Assembly: GCA_963575645.1 (NCBI GenBank)
Contig: OY754464.1
Location: 27,543,501-27,607,500, forward strand
Source: Xanthostigma xanthostigma
Taxonomy: Eukaryota; Arthropoda; Insecta; Raphidioptera; Raphidiidae
Length of the DNA: 64,000 nt
Direction: 5' to 3'
Positions within the stretch are counted from its first letter, which is position 1; each line of letters begins with the position of its first letter. Shown one piece after another: positions 45,678 to 58,192 of the stretch. The notes under the pieces are model-generated. The model did no database searches. It worked only from the letters and a program-made list of their open reading frames with translations, and was not told the origin of the DNA. The position numbers and the translations under genes are program-made.

Positions 45678-48299
45678 CAGGGTGTTCACGCGAGGAACAA
45701 AGGCAAGTTTATTTCGGAAATGAAGACGCTTACAGAAACATGTTTCAGACAAAAGTTGTTAGGTTTGATCTTCTCTATAGCTGGAAAATATTTTCAACTA
45801 TACAGGTTGTCTTATTTAAGCGGGGCAGGCCAAAGTTATGTTTTCTTTAATGCAGCACCCTGTTTTTATTTGATTTTTGAATTCTGCACCTAATTGTAAA
45901 TAGAAACTGTAAGGGAAACGTTGCTCGAAAAATAAGCAGTTTTTGAGTTATTCAAGTTTTTTTGAAATTGTTAACATATGCAGACCTTTACCTAAAATTC
46001 GAGATAGCCCAAACGAAAAACTTTATCAAACTGATATTTTGGAGATCAATAGGTAATGAAAGAGAAAATTAATTTTTGTATTCAAAAAAATAATTTACTA
46101 TACAGGGTGGTCAAAATATTGTACTTCTTTTATCTAACTTAAATCGCGTATAACTTGTGAAAGTTAAATACAACTGGGTGGTTTTTATGCCCGAATTGCT
46201 TTCTTTAGGATATTTACTAACACTTTTATAAAGGGTTCCCTAGACCTAAATCTGGTATTTTCGTGTTTATTGCGACTTGAATGCGATATTGCAAAATTTC
46301 ACCTTTTAAAAGAACTGTCGCAGTGTGCTGTGAAGTATTTTTACCTAAACAGTTGAAAATAGTCATTTTGTTTAATTGTGACAGATTTCGATTTGCAGTA
46401 GGTTCTTATTTTTTTATTTCAGTTTGTGTTTGCAGGGTAAAATTTAAACAAAAACGAATTCTCAAAATGCATTTTACTGTTAGTGAATACAGTGATATGA
46501 TTTTAATTTTAGGAGAAGTAAAATGTGTTGTTGATCGGGCAGTACGTTTATATCTCGAAAGATATCCAGATCGTCGTCAGCCCGATAGATCTGTTTTCCA
46601 GAAAACGTTAGACAGATTTCGTGCTACTGGTAATGTCGTCTTGAAAAAAAGAAACAAAAGAGAAAATGATGAAAATGAAATTATGGTGTTGGCTGCAATT
46701 AATGCAGATCCAACTACGAGCCAGCGAATTATAAGTAGGGAAGTTGGGATTTCTCTGGGTAAGGTAAATAAAATTATTAACCAACATAAATTTCATCCTT
46801 ACCACTTCAATTTGACGCAAGAACTTCGTGAAGAAGATTTTCAACGCCGAATAAATTTTTGCGATTGGTTTTATCACGAAAAAAATAATACACCTAATCT
46901 AGAAAATTTTATTTTATTTACGGATGAAGCAACATTCAAAAACAATGGGAATGTGAACCGACATAATATGCATTATTATGCTATAGAAAATCCGCACTGG
47001 ATGCGGGAAGTTGCAAATCAAAAGATATGGTCAATAAATGTGTGGGGGGTGTCATTAGTGATAAGGTGATTGGACCGTTTTTCTTTGAGGGGCATTTAAA
47101 TGGAGACATGTACCTGGAATTTCTGCAGGAATCGTTACCACAGCTACTAGAGGAAGTACCGCTTAATATTAGAGCCATAATGTGGTTTCAACAAGATGGG
47201 GCACCACCACACTACTATCGACAAGTACGCAATTACTTACCGACAATATTTCAGCAACGTTGGATTGGAAGAGGTGCTCCGGTTGCTTGGCCCCCTAGGT
47301 CACCAGATCTGACCATTATGGACTTTTTTCTTTGGGGTTATGTGAAGCAGTTGGTATATGCAACAGCTCCTACAACACCTTATGACATGAAGCAAAGAAT
47401 ACGTATTGTGTTCGCAAGTATCACAGCTGAGATGCTTCAGAACGTCAGAAACAATTTATTAAAGAGAATACAGTTGTGTATTCAAAATGAAGGCCGACAA
47501 TTCGAGCACTTGTTTTAAGTTTTGATTCTGTTATGTTGATTTCATAATTATTTTTTTAAATATTACTTTTGTAAAATAAATACATTTGTTTAGTTGATAT
47601 GAGTTTTAAAATGACTATTTTCAACTGTTTAGGTAAAAATACTTCACAGCACACTGCGACAGTTCTTTTAAAAGGTGAAATTTCGCAATATCGCATTCAA
47701 GTCGCAATAAACACGAAAATACCAAATTTAGGTCTAGGGAACCCTTTATAAAAGTGTTAGTAAATATCCTAAAGAAAGCAATTCGGGCATAAAAACCACC
47801 CCGTTGTATTTAACTTTCACAAGTTATACGCGATTTAAGTTAGATAAAAGAAGTACAATATTTTGAACACCCTGTATAGTAAATTATTTTTTTGAATACA
47901 AAAATTAATTTTCTCTTTCATTACCTATTGATCTCCAAAATATCAGTTTGATAAAGTTTTTCGTTTGGGCTATCTCGAATTTTAGGTAAAGGTCTGCATA
48001 TGTCAAAAATTTCAAAAAAACTTGAATAACTCAAAAACTGCTAATTTTTCGAGCAACGTTTCCCTTACAGTTTCTATTTACAATTAGGTGCAGAATTCAA
48101 AAATCAAATAAAAACAGGGTGCTGCATTAAAGAAAACATAACTTTGGCCTGCCCCGCTTAAATAGGACAACCTGTATAGTTGAAAATATTTTCCAGCTAT
48201 AGAGCAGATCAAACCTAACAACTTTTGTCTGAAACATGTTTCTGTAAGCGTCTTCATTTCCGAAATAAACTTGCCTTTGTTCCTCGCGTGAACATCCTG
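45678..48299 (+). mobile_element. Tc1/mariner-superfamily transposon with about 690-bp inverted repeats
   Basis: Begins CAGGGTGTTCACGCG and ends with its inverse, between TA dinucleotides. The inverted repeats run to about 46369 and from about 47610. Inside each arm are further TA-bordered CAGG ends at 45803/48174 and 46103/47874. The unique centre encodes a transposase. Confidence 0.85.
46467..47518 (+). pseudogene. Tc1/mariner-type transposase with HTH, one frameshift
   Basis: Begins MHFTVSEYSDMILILGEVKC, a helix-turn-helix region of the DUF4817 kind, then a DDE domain with FILFTDEATF (first Asp), WFQQDGAPPHYY (second Asp) and SPDLTIMDFFLWGYVK (third Asp). By my count 41 residues separate the second Asp and that in TIMDFF. 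About 47040, at a run of Gs in TGTGGGGGGTGTC, the frame shifts by one base; the second part runs to a stop at 47518 (REFEHLF-type end, QFEHLF). Apart from this the frame looks intact, so the copy is young but probably inactive. Confidence 0.85.
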
Positions 48300-48396
48300 T
48301 ATACCGGTTGACAAAAATACATTTGAAATTAACAAAACCGAAAAACATGGCAAGTGGTCTACGAGATAAAAAAGTTTGGGAGCCTCTGGTCTATGG

Positions 48397-48594
48397 CATG
48401 AATGTAGGTCTATGGTCTGCACTCGCAATGCTTTCTTTGACATAAATTTTGGCTCACTGTTAACCGTTAACTTCGTGTTGTCACTCGCCTTTGAAAAGTT
48501 TGAAGTTTTCCATTTGTTTATTTTACAATATTTTGAAGATATAACTGCTCAGTTACGTTATTTGTTGAATTTATAGTAATTGTTTACCATAAAG
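48397..48594 (+). promoter_or_regulatory. Likely borealin promoter and leader exon
   Basis: AAAG before GTAAGT at 48595 is a good donor, and TTTTTTAG lies directly before the borealin ATG, so a short leader intron (48595-48666) is likely. About 130 bp upstream is the palindrome GTTAACCGTTAAC (48459-48471), containing a Myb-type AACCG core, then two TTTGAA motifs. Whether they are used is inference. Confidence 0.5.
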
Positions 48595-48666
48595 GTAAGT
48601 ACCGGTTAATTAAAAATGCTTAAGAGGGTATTATGAATGAGAACAAAACATATATTTATTTTTTAG

Positions 48667-51600
48667 ATGCCTAGAACAAGACTTGGAAATAAGAAAAATA
48701 CTGTAAAAGATACCGGCTCTAAGAAAAATGTATCTGGAGCCGAAAAGCAGGTCCTTTTAGAACGTTTTGATAAGCAAGGTAAAATAAATTTTATATGTAG
48801 GTATTTATTGATAACAAAACGGAGTAATGTCAACTTTTGAATAAAAAATAGTTACTTACGTGAACTTGCTCAGACAGTAATATTTTTGGCTCACATGCAT
48901 GTCAATGCTCAGCAACGAGTTGAAGTAATTTCATACAGTCCACGGACGAATGGACCCCCCGGAATACCGGAAAAATTAGCGGTATGTGCTCAATTATCGC
49001 TTTGCGCGTCAGAGCTGACTTTCGTTCATACAAGATGTCATATCTAATTTCACACGAAATCCATTCAAATTGTAGCTTTTTGAGAAGATGAGATTCTGTT
49101 CTATAAAACAGACCCATTTTTAGATCGTTTCGAGTTCATAATTACTTATAAAATTGTAATTGAAAATCGCGAATAGCAGTTGTCGGTTGGTGTGTACGTA
49201 CGTCCGCGCTCTACAAATCGCAATTTCGGTCGGATCGCCTTGATTTATATTTTTTTTCACTTTGTTTACTATCAGAGTAGAACCCTATTTAAATTCAATG
49301 AAATGTGTTCAGTAGTTTATTACTGTGTAAATTACCATAGAATAAGTGCTACACTTCTATACCATAATAACATAATCTACGGTCTAGTATTTAATAATAA
49401 ATGCAGATTAGATTAGATTGCAGATTATAGACGCTCAACATCTAAGGTTATCAGCGTCAATAAATACATACCTATATCCTGTTTCAGTCGCTGATCAAAA
49501 ATTAAAACTAACAAATCTCTATGAGGGTCATTTAGCCCAGTTGGACAAAAGTTTTCAACAAATTAGATCTTGTTTTCCTAAATCAGATTTATTCAAAACC
49601 ATTGAACAGTTGGTAAGTCTGAGCATATATTTTTTCGTAATGTGTTTAATTTTCTTGAGCTGACCGATCTGGCTTGCGGAAAGCATTGATAAGAAAATCT
49701 GATTTGGCAATGAACTTAGATTATGATCATATAAATACAGTTTTTCTAATGTCGTGAAACTATGTCTTCTAAAAAAATTAGATTTTACTCACATGAAAGC
49801 AAATGATTGATCGTTTTTCAAACTATATTTTTATCAAAATGCGTAGGAAAACGTTGTTTCGAAAAAAAACTATGTTAATACGTTCATGCTCAGTTTAAGG
49901 AAAATATTGTCTCAATCGATCAATTAATTATTTTTCAAACAGGATGTTTGAAATTCTACAATGTTTTTCGTACGGAGAAATATATATTATCACAATATAA
50001 GGTCAGTGTCAAATAAGATTTTCTGACAATGCTTTCTACAACTCAGCACTAAACATTTTCGCTATAGTGATGTGCTGGAAATTGCTATCCGCAGATGATC
50101 TGTAAAGATAAAGATCCAGAAATGAATCCGTTATTTTTAAGTTAGATCTAATATGAATATTTAATAAAGAAAAAATAAATTTTATGATTGATAAATTTAG
50201 AAATTCCTGATAATCATAATAACATTTTTCATCGAGATTTTTTGCATCCTTTTTTAAAACTTTTGATATCTTTGATACTTTTAATGCCAGTAGATAAATG
50301 TTTATAAAATTTGTGACCCCAATATCTGGATCCTTTGTCATAAGGTGGAACGATATCTACGAAACATGATGCAAACAGTCCGTATCATGATCTGTATCCG
50401 CGGATCTTACTTTAATATGATCTGACGCATCACTAATTTTTAACTATTAAGTAGTAGAGCTGTAAAAGTAACGAGAAATTATGTACCCGTATGTATTCGT
50501 TACTTAAACAACCAGCACCCGTTACTTTCGTATCGTTACGTTACTCGTTACTTTTCATACGACATACAATCTATAGTACTAACATCAAGCATGTAGCACT
50601 GTATCGGCGGGGCGCGTCGGATACGGCGTTGGTACTTTATTTACTGCACTGAACCTAAGAATAATACCGAATATAACAATCGCAACGCAAAAAATCAACG
50701 ACTTCAAAACAAATTATTTATTGACATCAAAGAAATATTACACGTATATTATAGAAATTTGAACACATCTGAAATGTAAATTTAATTTTTTTTATAGAAA
50801 AACAATTCCAAAAATATTGATTAAAATTTTTAATTATTAGCGCTTTCGACCAAATGAGGTCATCATCAGATAATTAACGAATTTTTGTATTACAGTGTAA
50901 ACTCTTTATAACGTCCTTCGTTATAACGTAAAACTCCCTATAACGTCGAAATTTTTACGATTTGGTTGGTTTACCTTAAAACCTATACATTAATACCCTC
51001 TTTATAACGCAACAGCCATTCTCTATTACGAAGAAATATGTTCATATTTAGGCGTCAGCAAATGTTTACAGACATAAAGAGGACCATTCTGAACCATCAC
51101 CATCTATTCAACAAGCACTTGATGACGCCAAACTTATCGAAAAATTCCTATTATTTAATGAAGATTATTCCACCACATTGAAAGATTGGTTATTTTTCTT
51201 TCTTCCCTCCATATAACGAAAAAAATGTTCGGTCCCTTAAAATTCGTTATAAAGAGATTATACAGTACATTGAAGATTATTGTTAATTTGGTTGTTTTTC
51301 TTTCTTCACTCCATATAACGGTAACTCTCTATAACGATAAAAAATGCTCGGTCCCTTGAGTTTCGTTATAAAGAGTTTATACTGTATTAGTTAAAACATC
51401 TTAAATTATAATTTAAGAAGTTAACACTAAATATTATTCATTCATCTAATGACTAAAATAACGCACGTCCTTTGTATAAAAATATTTGTAAACAAACATT
51501 TTCCTTTGTAATGATGGATTTCAAAATTATCAATTACGTATGATGTACGACGTATGCGGCATGATGCTCGTTCTCTCATCTCTAAGTGAACAGTTTCATC

Positions 51601-54600
51601 CGCATGATGTATGTCGTATGATGCATTGGATAAACGAATCGAAATGACATCGATACGACAAATGCGAGTAACGAAATGAATCTGTGAATAACGTTTCGTT
51701 ACTTCGAATCAGACAATGTACCCATTACTCAGTAACGAATACATACGGTTTGTTACAGCTCTATTAAGTAGTTTACACTGTATTTTTTGTTATGACTGCA
51801 ATTTTGGTTTATAATCGCACATAGTCTATAAAGCAACTTGGATGCTACCAGCGGAGACTGACTCTGCCCATAACTGTTGAATTATGTTTCAGAAATCATC
51901 AAATTCAGTAAGCAACACCTTAAGTGCAACGTCTTTATGCAGTTCAACTATAAACTCGAGGCAGACATTTTTATCCGGTGATGAAGGTTCGTTAGTACAC
52001 AAACGGTCATTATTGTTGTCAACATGGAGCATAGAGAAAAAAGAGATTAAGGTCCATACATTCGCGATTGTTTGAAAAGAGGAAAATAAGGTTTCGTATT
52101 CTGGCGGTGGAGGCGCGTGTCTTATGTACTTTTAGAACCGGTTATCTCTAATAAGACCCCTCTTTCAAGTTACAAAATTGGCATACGTTTTTAACTAAAT
52201 ATTGTGCATTTACTGATCTTAGCAGTTCTGAAATAACGTAGGTCTGGCGGATCTGGGATCTTCGTATATCAAACCCTTATAGCTATAGCACTGAGCAGAA
52301 AGGTTTTACGAAGCTTAACTGTCATTGATTTTTTTAAAACACGCGCTTCGCATTGCGCAGTCTCCTTGCTCTCTATCCTCCATTGTTTTTATGGTGATAT
52401 CTCGTGGTTTTTCATTCTTTTGCTTTAAACATTTAAACATCATCAACACATTGGTTTGAGTAATCTGATACAAAAATAAAAACGGTACCTCGATCAACAA
52501 TTTCGTTTCATTGTGAATTTTGTTAGATATTTTGTATGATAAACGTATTTCCAGAATTTTTTGTTTAATAAGAAATACATAGCTTAAGGTAGTACTGTCG
52601 GTTAGAGAGTTACTGTTCAGAATTAAATGAAATTTGGCATATTGGTAGATTTTATTAAGATAATGAACCACCTAAAATTTCAAAAAGCTACAGAGCCCCA
52701 AATTGAACCTTATGAGAAATCACAATTCTTATTAAATTTTACAAAAAGTACCGTTCAGATGTCAATGAATTTTGTATCAACAGAAAGAAAAAAAAAATTC
52801 TAACATTTTGATATTTTAAAAATTGAGGTTCAGAGCATGACGTGATGAGTAATGAGCAAAAATGTACTTTTTATCTCTTTATTTATTATTGTGACACTAT
52901 TTAAGATCCTTGATGATGTAAATATTTTAATAAAAATCAGAGGAATAGGATCAGGAAATCAGTCAAAACTTCATGCTTACTCGCGACGTTTCGGCTTTAA
53001 TTAAGCCTTCCTCAGGCGTTCTGAAAATACATCATAACATATTTTATTTTAATTATTGTTTTAAGATTTATACTAATGTGTACTATGTTATGATGTATTT
53101 TCAGAACGCCTGAGGAAGGCTTAATTAAAGCCATGACGTTTTGACTGATTTCCTGATCCTATTCCTCTGATTTTTATTAAATTATTTATTTATTATATGT
53201 GGCAACTCTGACATATTAAAAACACACGTATAAAACTTGTAATTATAGTTTTATACGCAAGTTCTAATATTTTGAGTGAAACAGAGCTACTGTCAGTACA
53301 CCTCTATCTCCTTTACTTTTGTCAAATCTAAATACTACGTAAATCAAATGTGTCTGAGCACACATTTTTGATACTTGTGGTATCGACAGTACTACCTTAA
53401 GGATGTATTCCTTAGAAAATTTCAAATCGAAAATACTTTGTACTCATTCAAAACTCAATATTAACGGAAGAATCGGCGAAGGATGTAGGAGCACGATAGC
53501 AATTTGGAAAAACGACATGATTCTTTTTTTAAATGAAGTTTAAATGCGTCACTGCGTGTAAACAAATTCTGAAAATTTGAGCGGGGTTAACCGATTGTTT
53601 AAATAAATAATTGACTCCAAAAGTAAGCGTACTTAACATTTGTCTTATAACAAAGCGACGGATCGGCGACGTGTTATAATAATTTCCACCCGAATTTGTC
53701 GAAGAAAATGAAAAAAAAAACTATCTAAGTAAAAGTGAAGACATTAATAAAGAAATTAAAAAAAAAATAAAATCTGTATTACTCGACTAGATTAAAAAAT
53801 ATTTAATAGAAAAGATCAGCTTCTCAGGAAAATTAACTTGCGTTTATTATCTCTGAAACAAACCGGCAACACTGCAGACCAAACGCAAGCTAATTTTCCT
53901 AAAAAGTTGATCTGTGTTATTAAATATCTTTTAATCTAGTCGGGCTCGTACATTCTTTCTATACCTTTGTTATGTTTGTTCTTTATATTTAATATCGTCG
54001 ATAACTTCGTTAATAGTGAGTTTTGGATATAATATAATGAAATTGCCTATAGAATACACATTTTCGAGTTATGCTGTCACTGAGGTCGCAGAACACTCAT
54101 TAGATGCAAGATAAGTTCTCTTCTATGTTCTTAGCTTTTGTAAATAACATTAGGATCATTTCTTCATTTTTAACCATCGCTTGTTTGTCGCTTTACCTAC
54201 CTATTATTCACAGGCTATCTTACAGAATCGCTAGATCAGCTCTCAGAACTGCCCATGACAAAAATGAAGAATATCAGTAACAAATCTACAGTAGATATGT
54301 TCAAGACTCCGATTACTTCAAAATTAATGTTCAATTCCAGCAACACGTTTGGACTTGTCACGCCAAAGGTTAGTGTTTTTTGTACACTGTTATTGACTAA
54401 ATATTAATTAACTCTATTTCTTAAAAACAATACACTTGTTCTGAAAATTAAATTAATGATCTGTTCAGTTAAGTTACAGTTAGGTAATCGTCTTTTTTTA
54501 ATGTAGGACTATGTTTATGTTCCCGGATATGTGCCACTCACTTTAATTTATTCATGTGACGCTTTTTATGAAACAAACAAAGTGGCTATTGCTTTCTTTT

Positions 54601-55623
54601 AAGCAATGTAAAAATTAAAAAAAAAAACACTTTACATGTAGATTTTGGGTAAATATTACGTACGTCAAGTTAGATTGCCCATGACAGAATTTTGAATTTT
54701 TTTATGACAATCGTTAGTGCTGCTAAATTCCAAAATTATTTCGTTAGTGCTCAAAAAATGTCAAATCTGTCATGGGCAATCTAACTTGACGTACGTGTAA
54801 ATATTGCTTAAAAATTGATGAAAGAATCGTCAAACTAGCTGTCAACCATCCTGGAGCTATTTGGAACCCAAAGGAATGGTGAGACCTCTGGTGAGAAATG
54901 AGCCGAACTGTTCTAAGGGGGGTTTTGGACAGATAAACTATGGAGGCATAAGGTAATCAATGTTTACGTGTCAAAAAAAAACCCTTAGGACAATTCGGCG
55001 CATTTCTCACCAGAGGTCTCACCATTCCTTTGGGTTCCGAATATCTGTCTCTATCAGATACATTATACCAAATACACTGCTCTAATCAAATTATGCCAAA
55101 TGTTTAATTTAATTTTTTTTATTAAAGAATTAAATTATAATTTATATGATACAATAAAATAATTGCATAAGAAATAATAATCAATAAGGTCATATATTAT
55201 TTTATTACAACAAAATACGGACGCAGTTACTACTCATACGGTGGTAGACTGTTTTAAAATATACGAACTTAAACGACTGCCAATATAACGAACGTCTATG
55301 TGACGAATTTGAAAAAAATTGTTCCAACAGTCAATAAAACATCGATGTTACAGGTGACTCCGAACTCACAGTTGACCGTGTTGAGGCGACCGAAAAAAGG
55401 CGAGATGGTCATATCGATGGCCGGCAGTCCTCTTCAAGTTAACGCTGTCTTGACTGAAGAAAAGGCGAACGTTAACATTCCTCTAGGTGACGGTGTAGTT
55501 ATGTCCGTACAGCCAAACAGAGGAGAGCTCCGAATGTCTCAAGTACCTCAAATCACCGACGAAAAAACCAAACGGGAAATTGAAACATTGATACAACATT
55601 TAAGTGCAATCGTTAAAAAATAA
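48667..55623 (+). CDS. borr: Borealin (chromosomal passenger complex subunit)
   Basis: Borealin joins INCENP, Survivin and Aurora B at centromeres and the spindle midzone. Coding exons are 48667-48778, 49488-49612, 51893-51986, 54214-54368 and 55354-55623; phases agree and give 251 aa. The N-terminus (MPRTRLGNKKNTVK, basic) leads into a helical segment (LERFDKQVADQKLKLTNLYE) expected in the three-helix bundle. A Ser/Thr-rich middle follows (SSNSVSNTLSATSLCSS), with TP sites (MFKTPITSK, GLVTPK) that suit mitotic kinases. The C-terminus (LTVLRRPKKGEMVISMAGSP and NIPLGDGVVMSVQPNRGELR) matches the borealin C-terminal dimerisation domain, close to Drosophila borr as I remember it. The ATG follows an acceptor, implying a leader exon. 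Introns hold several transposons. A polyadenylation signal is at 56445. Confidence 0.88.
49679..50039. mobile_element. Inverted-repeat element in borealin intron 2
   Basis: The left arm GAAAGCATTG plus AGAAAATCTGATTTGGCAATG and the inverted right arm GACAATGCTTTC pair over about 40 bp; the interior is AT-rich. Confidence 0.5.
50455..51763. mobile_element. Non-autonomous hAT element
   Basis: Ends TAGAGCTGTAAAAG and reversed TAGAGCTGTAACAA are flanked by a perfect 8-bp duplication TTAAGTAG (50447-50454, 51764-51771). It contains a nested pogo-type element. It lies in borealin intron 2. Confidence 0.85.
50893..51384 (+). mobile_element. Pogo/Tigger-type remnant nested in the hAT
   Basis: Ends CAGTGTAAACTCTTTATAACG and reversed CAGTATAAACTCTTTATAACG, between TA dinucleotides. 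A short stretch encodes SIQQALDDAKLIEKFLLFNE, resembling the C-terminus of pogo/Tigger transposases; the rest of the gene is lost. Confidence 0.75.
52588..53396. mobile_element. TTAA-flanked element with AGGTAGTACTGTCG-type ends
   Basis: Ends GGTAGTACTGTCG and inverse, flanked by TTAA (52584-52587, 53397-53400). The pattern suggests piggyBac-like mobilisation, with no transposase left. A palindrome is nested at about 52925-53185. It lies in borealin intron 3. Confidence 0.6.
52925..53185. mobile_element. Palindromic element nested in the TTAA element
   Basis: Arms contain AATCAGAGGAATAGGATCAG and GCCTTCCTCAGGCGTTCTG in mirror order with a short AT loop at about 53065. Confidence 0.7.
53815..53935. 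repeat. Inverted repeat
   Basis: GATCAGCTTCTCAGGAAAATT and its inverse at about 53935 enclose about 60 bp. It lies in borealin intron 3, beside sequence related to 14840-15095. Confidence 0.55.
54657..54797. mobile_element. 141-bp palindromic miniature element
   Basis: Near-perfect arms ACGTACGTCAAGTTAGATTG then CCCATGACAGA, inverted at 54797. It lies in borealin intron 4. Confidence 0.75.
54858..55043. mobile_element. 186-bp palindromic miniature element
   Basis: Arms GGAACCCAAAGGAATGGTGA then GACCTCTGGTGAGAAATG, inverted at the right end. It lies in borealin intron 4, 61 bp after the previous palindrome. Confidence 0.75.
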
Positions 55624-56620
55624 GCTATTTAGCTGTGCTCAAGTCGGTGGTCTCTACATTCTTCCTTGTCAACAGTGTCGTGTCGATGAAACTCGTCAAA
55701 TCTGTCAAAATGTAGCAAATTTATTAACAAGTTTATTGCAGTCTCGATGAAGCAAATCTCTATGTCAAAGGTTTCAGTGTTCATCTGTTTTTTCAAGTGT
55801 TACGCCAAAATGGCTGGATCATTTGTGTCACAGTATAAATCAGCTGAATCAATCGAAGTATAAAATCTAATACGCGCATCTATACGACATAATTGACAAA
55901 TAAGGGTGTATTGATGTATTATACAGTATTTTTGTTTTATAAGAAATCATATTTTGCTAATATCACGTTACAATTTACAATTTTTTATAAACAACATAAC
56001 CTCAATAATATAATACACGTGAAATTAGCTATGTGTCTATTTCTAAGTGTGTGTAGACTTGGCGGCATAACGCCAGTAACTATAATATCAGTACCTCAGA
56101 GCTAACCTGAACTAAATTTTAAAAACACACCGTGTAACATATTTTTGTTTCTTTCCTACTATCTAAGTTTGGATTGTTTTCCACGTGAAAGAGTGGTACT
56201 AAATTAGTAAATTGTTTAAACAATACGTTTAAAAAAAAATGGAGGTAATACAGTTTAGCTCTGAGCTACTAATATCTAGACTATAGATCGTATCTAACAT
56301 GATACGTTAATAGTGTATAATATATCTAGTGGAAAGAATTTTACTACTGACAAGGCGTGACATGTGAAAACTAGACCAGAGACTTTTAAGTCATACAAGT
56401 TGTCATTCCACCAGAAATATATTATATTTTTTGCACATACCGCTAATAAAATAGCTGGTTTTCACTTAATTTTCAGTATATTTTGAAACTTATTGTGTGA
56501 CAAACTTTATTTCTAAATATCTAGTGAAGATGATAACCCTGGTAAACAATAAATTACAGTTACTATAGTTAATAACATTAAATAAGTATTTTTGTTTGTC
56601 ATTACAGCATTAGTGCGTAA
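55624..56620. other. Borealin 3' region
   Basis: AT-rich, with a polyadenylation signal at 56445. Short open frames show no protein-like composition. Confidence 0.5.
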
Positions 56621-57340
56621 AGGCCCCCATACACCTCGTTCTTTTTTGGCAGTTTTCATCGTCACGATAAAACACGTCGGTCAAAACCGAAGTGTATGGG
56701 CAAAAACTGTCGATGAAACACGGCAGTTTTTTTATCTGCCTAAGCTTGATTTTAAACACGACGTGTTTGCTGGTTGTCGTTTTAAATCGTAATGTGTGGC
56801 GCTTTCCGATAAGAATCGACGTGTTTATTCAGTGGTGCGACGTACAGCAAATAAGTCATATTAATTAAATGATTGTAATTAGTTTGAGTATTGATTTATA
56901 TTTTAACCGTTTTAGTGCTAAGCAATTTTGACAAAAATAAATGAAAATTGCTATAAACATATTGATTAATTTAGAGGAAAAAATAATGGTGCCAAATAAA
57001 ACACTCTAATTTAGACAAATATCAATCAATTTTATTAATTATTTTTGCATTATATTGTTTATTAATGTTTATTAAACATAAAATAATATCAATATTATTG
57101 TATTTTCCATCAAAGCAGATCGTATTAATGATGCCACGACTTCAGAAAAACTGAACGAAACTACGCCTCTGTGTGGATATGGCCGTTGTTCGTGTTTAAA
57201 TTAACCGTACAGTTTTACCCGTGCGGTTAAAACTGCCATAAAAGAACGAGGTGTATGGGGATGGCCGTTGTTCGTGTTTAACCGTACAGTTTTACCCGGC
57301 GGTTAAAACTGCCAAAAAAGAACGAGGTGTATGGGGGCCT
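56621..57340. mobile_element. TAA-flanked element with duplicated right end
   Basis: Ends AGGCCCCCATACACCTCG and inverse, flanked by TAA (56618-56620, 57341-57343), as in PIF/Harbinger elements. The terminal 80 bp (GGCCGTTGTTCGTGTTTAA... GAGGTGTATGG) occur twice in tandem at 57177-57340. Non-coding. Confidence 0.8.
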
Positions 57341-57720
57341 TAATGGATCATTTTACATGCATGAAAAGTAGCTATTTTTTAAAATATGTATGTGCTCAGT
57401 GTAGTAGTTGAAATAAGATTTTTTACAAATGTCATTTGTTCGATATTCGATCAATTTAAAAAAAAAATTAAAGTGACTAAACACGACACAATCTGCTGAA
57501 TCCAATCTGCATGAACCCTACAAATTGGAATGGACATAAGGCAATTGGGCCTATTTATTAATATTATTTTTATGTTGGCTGGTTGACTGAGGCGACCACA
57601 TATTCTCCCGGCTCACCACTTCAACACGCTGCAAACCGAATCATGTGTATATTAGTTGACCTGTCATTATCTGCCTTGTAAAACTACAACTAGTAAATTG
57701 ATGGCTACTAAGGAAATAGT
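57341..57720. other. Unassigned non-coding stretch
   Basis: AT-rich, with no exon or repeat recognised. Confidence 0.4.
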
Positions 57721-58192
57721 TATTGGCGTAACTAGTAGTCTAAGTCATTCATCGCGCTGACAGGTCATGACTTAGCCTACAAGTTGCGCCCATAATTTTA
57801 TTCAACAATTGCGCGTTATTCATGTTTTAATTATAATGAGATGTTGTAAATATCTATTTATTTCTTTATAAAAAAAACTGTCAATACTAACAGCACCAAA
57901 CAGCACGATTCAATGTTTTGGTTTGAGGTTAGCCGGTTATGAATAAACTCCATGTCGAAAACATTCGGCCTCTCAATTTTAACCTCGATGGGTAACAACG
58001 TAGTTGTTGTTACTGACTATTTCGTTACGGCTCAGAAAATAGTTACGTTTATTTTCAATACTCCACAATGGCCGAGCTAGTAGGAATCTTCATTGAGTTA
58101 TGACAAGTAATTGTCACCAGTCGGTAAATTGCTATTTAGGGTTCGGTTTTTAGGCATGATAAAACATGAATAACGCGCATGAGTTGAATAAA
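57721..58192. mobile_element. Inverted copy of the 1072-1640 composite
   Basis: Holds the outer palindrome (57721-57793, without the inner hairpin) and then the miniature element with TTTATTCAAC ends (57797-58192), in opposite orientation to the copy at 1072-1640. Confidence 0.75.

Larger units (their letters stand above)
45294..48388. mobile_element. hAT element split by a Tc1/mariner-type insertion
   Basis: Ends CAGTGATTCCCAAAGTGG and reversed CAGAGGCTCCCAAAC are flanked by a perfect 8-bp duplication GTCTATGG (45286-45293, 48389-48396). Without the inserted element only about 470 bp remain, so the hAT is non-autonomous. Its right edge is about 200 bp upstream of the likely borealin leader exon. 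Confidence 0.85.
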
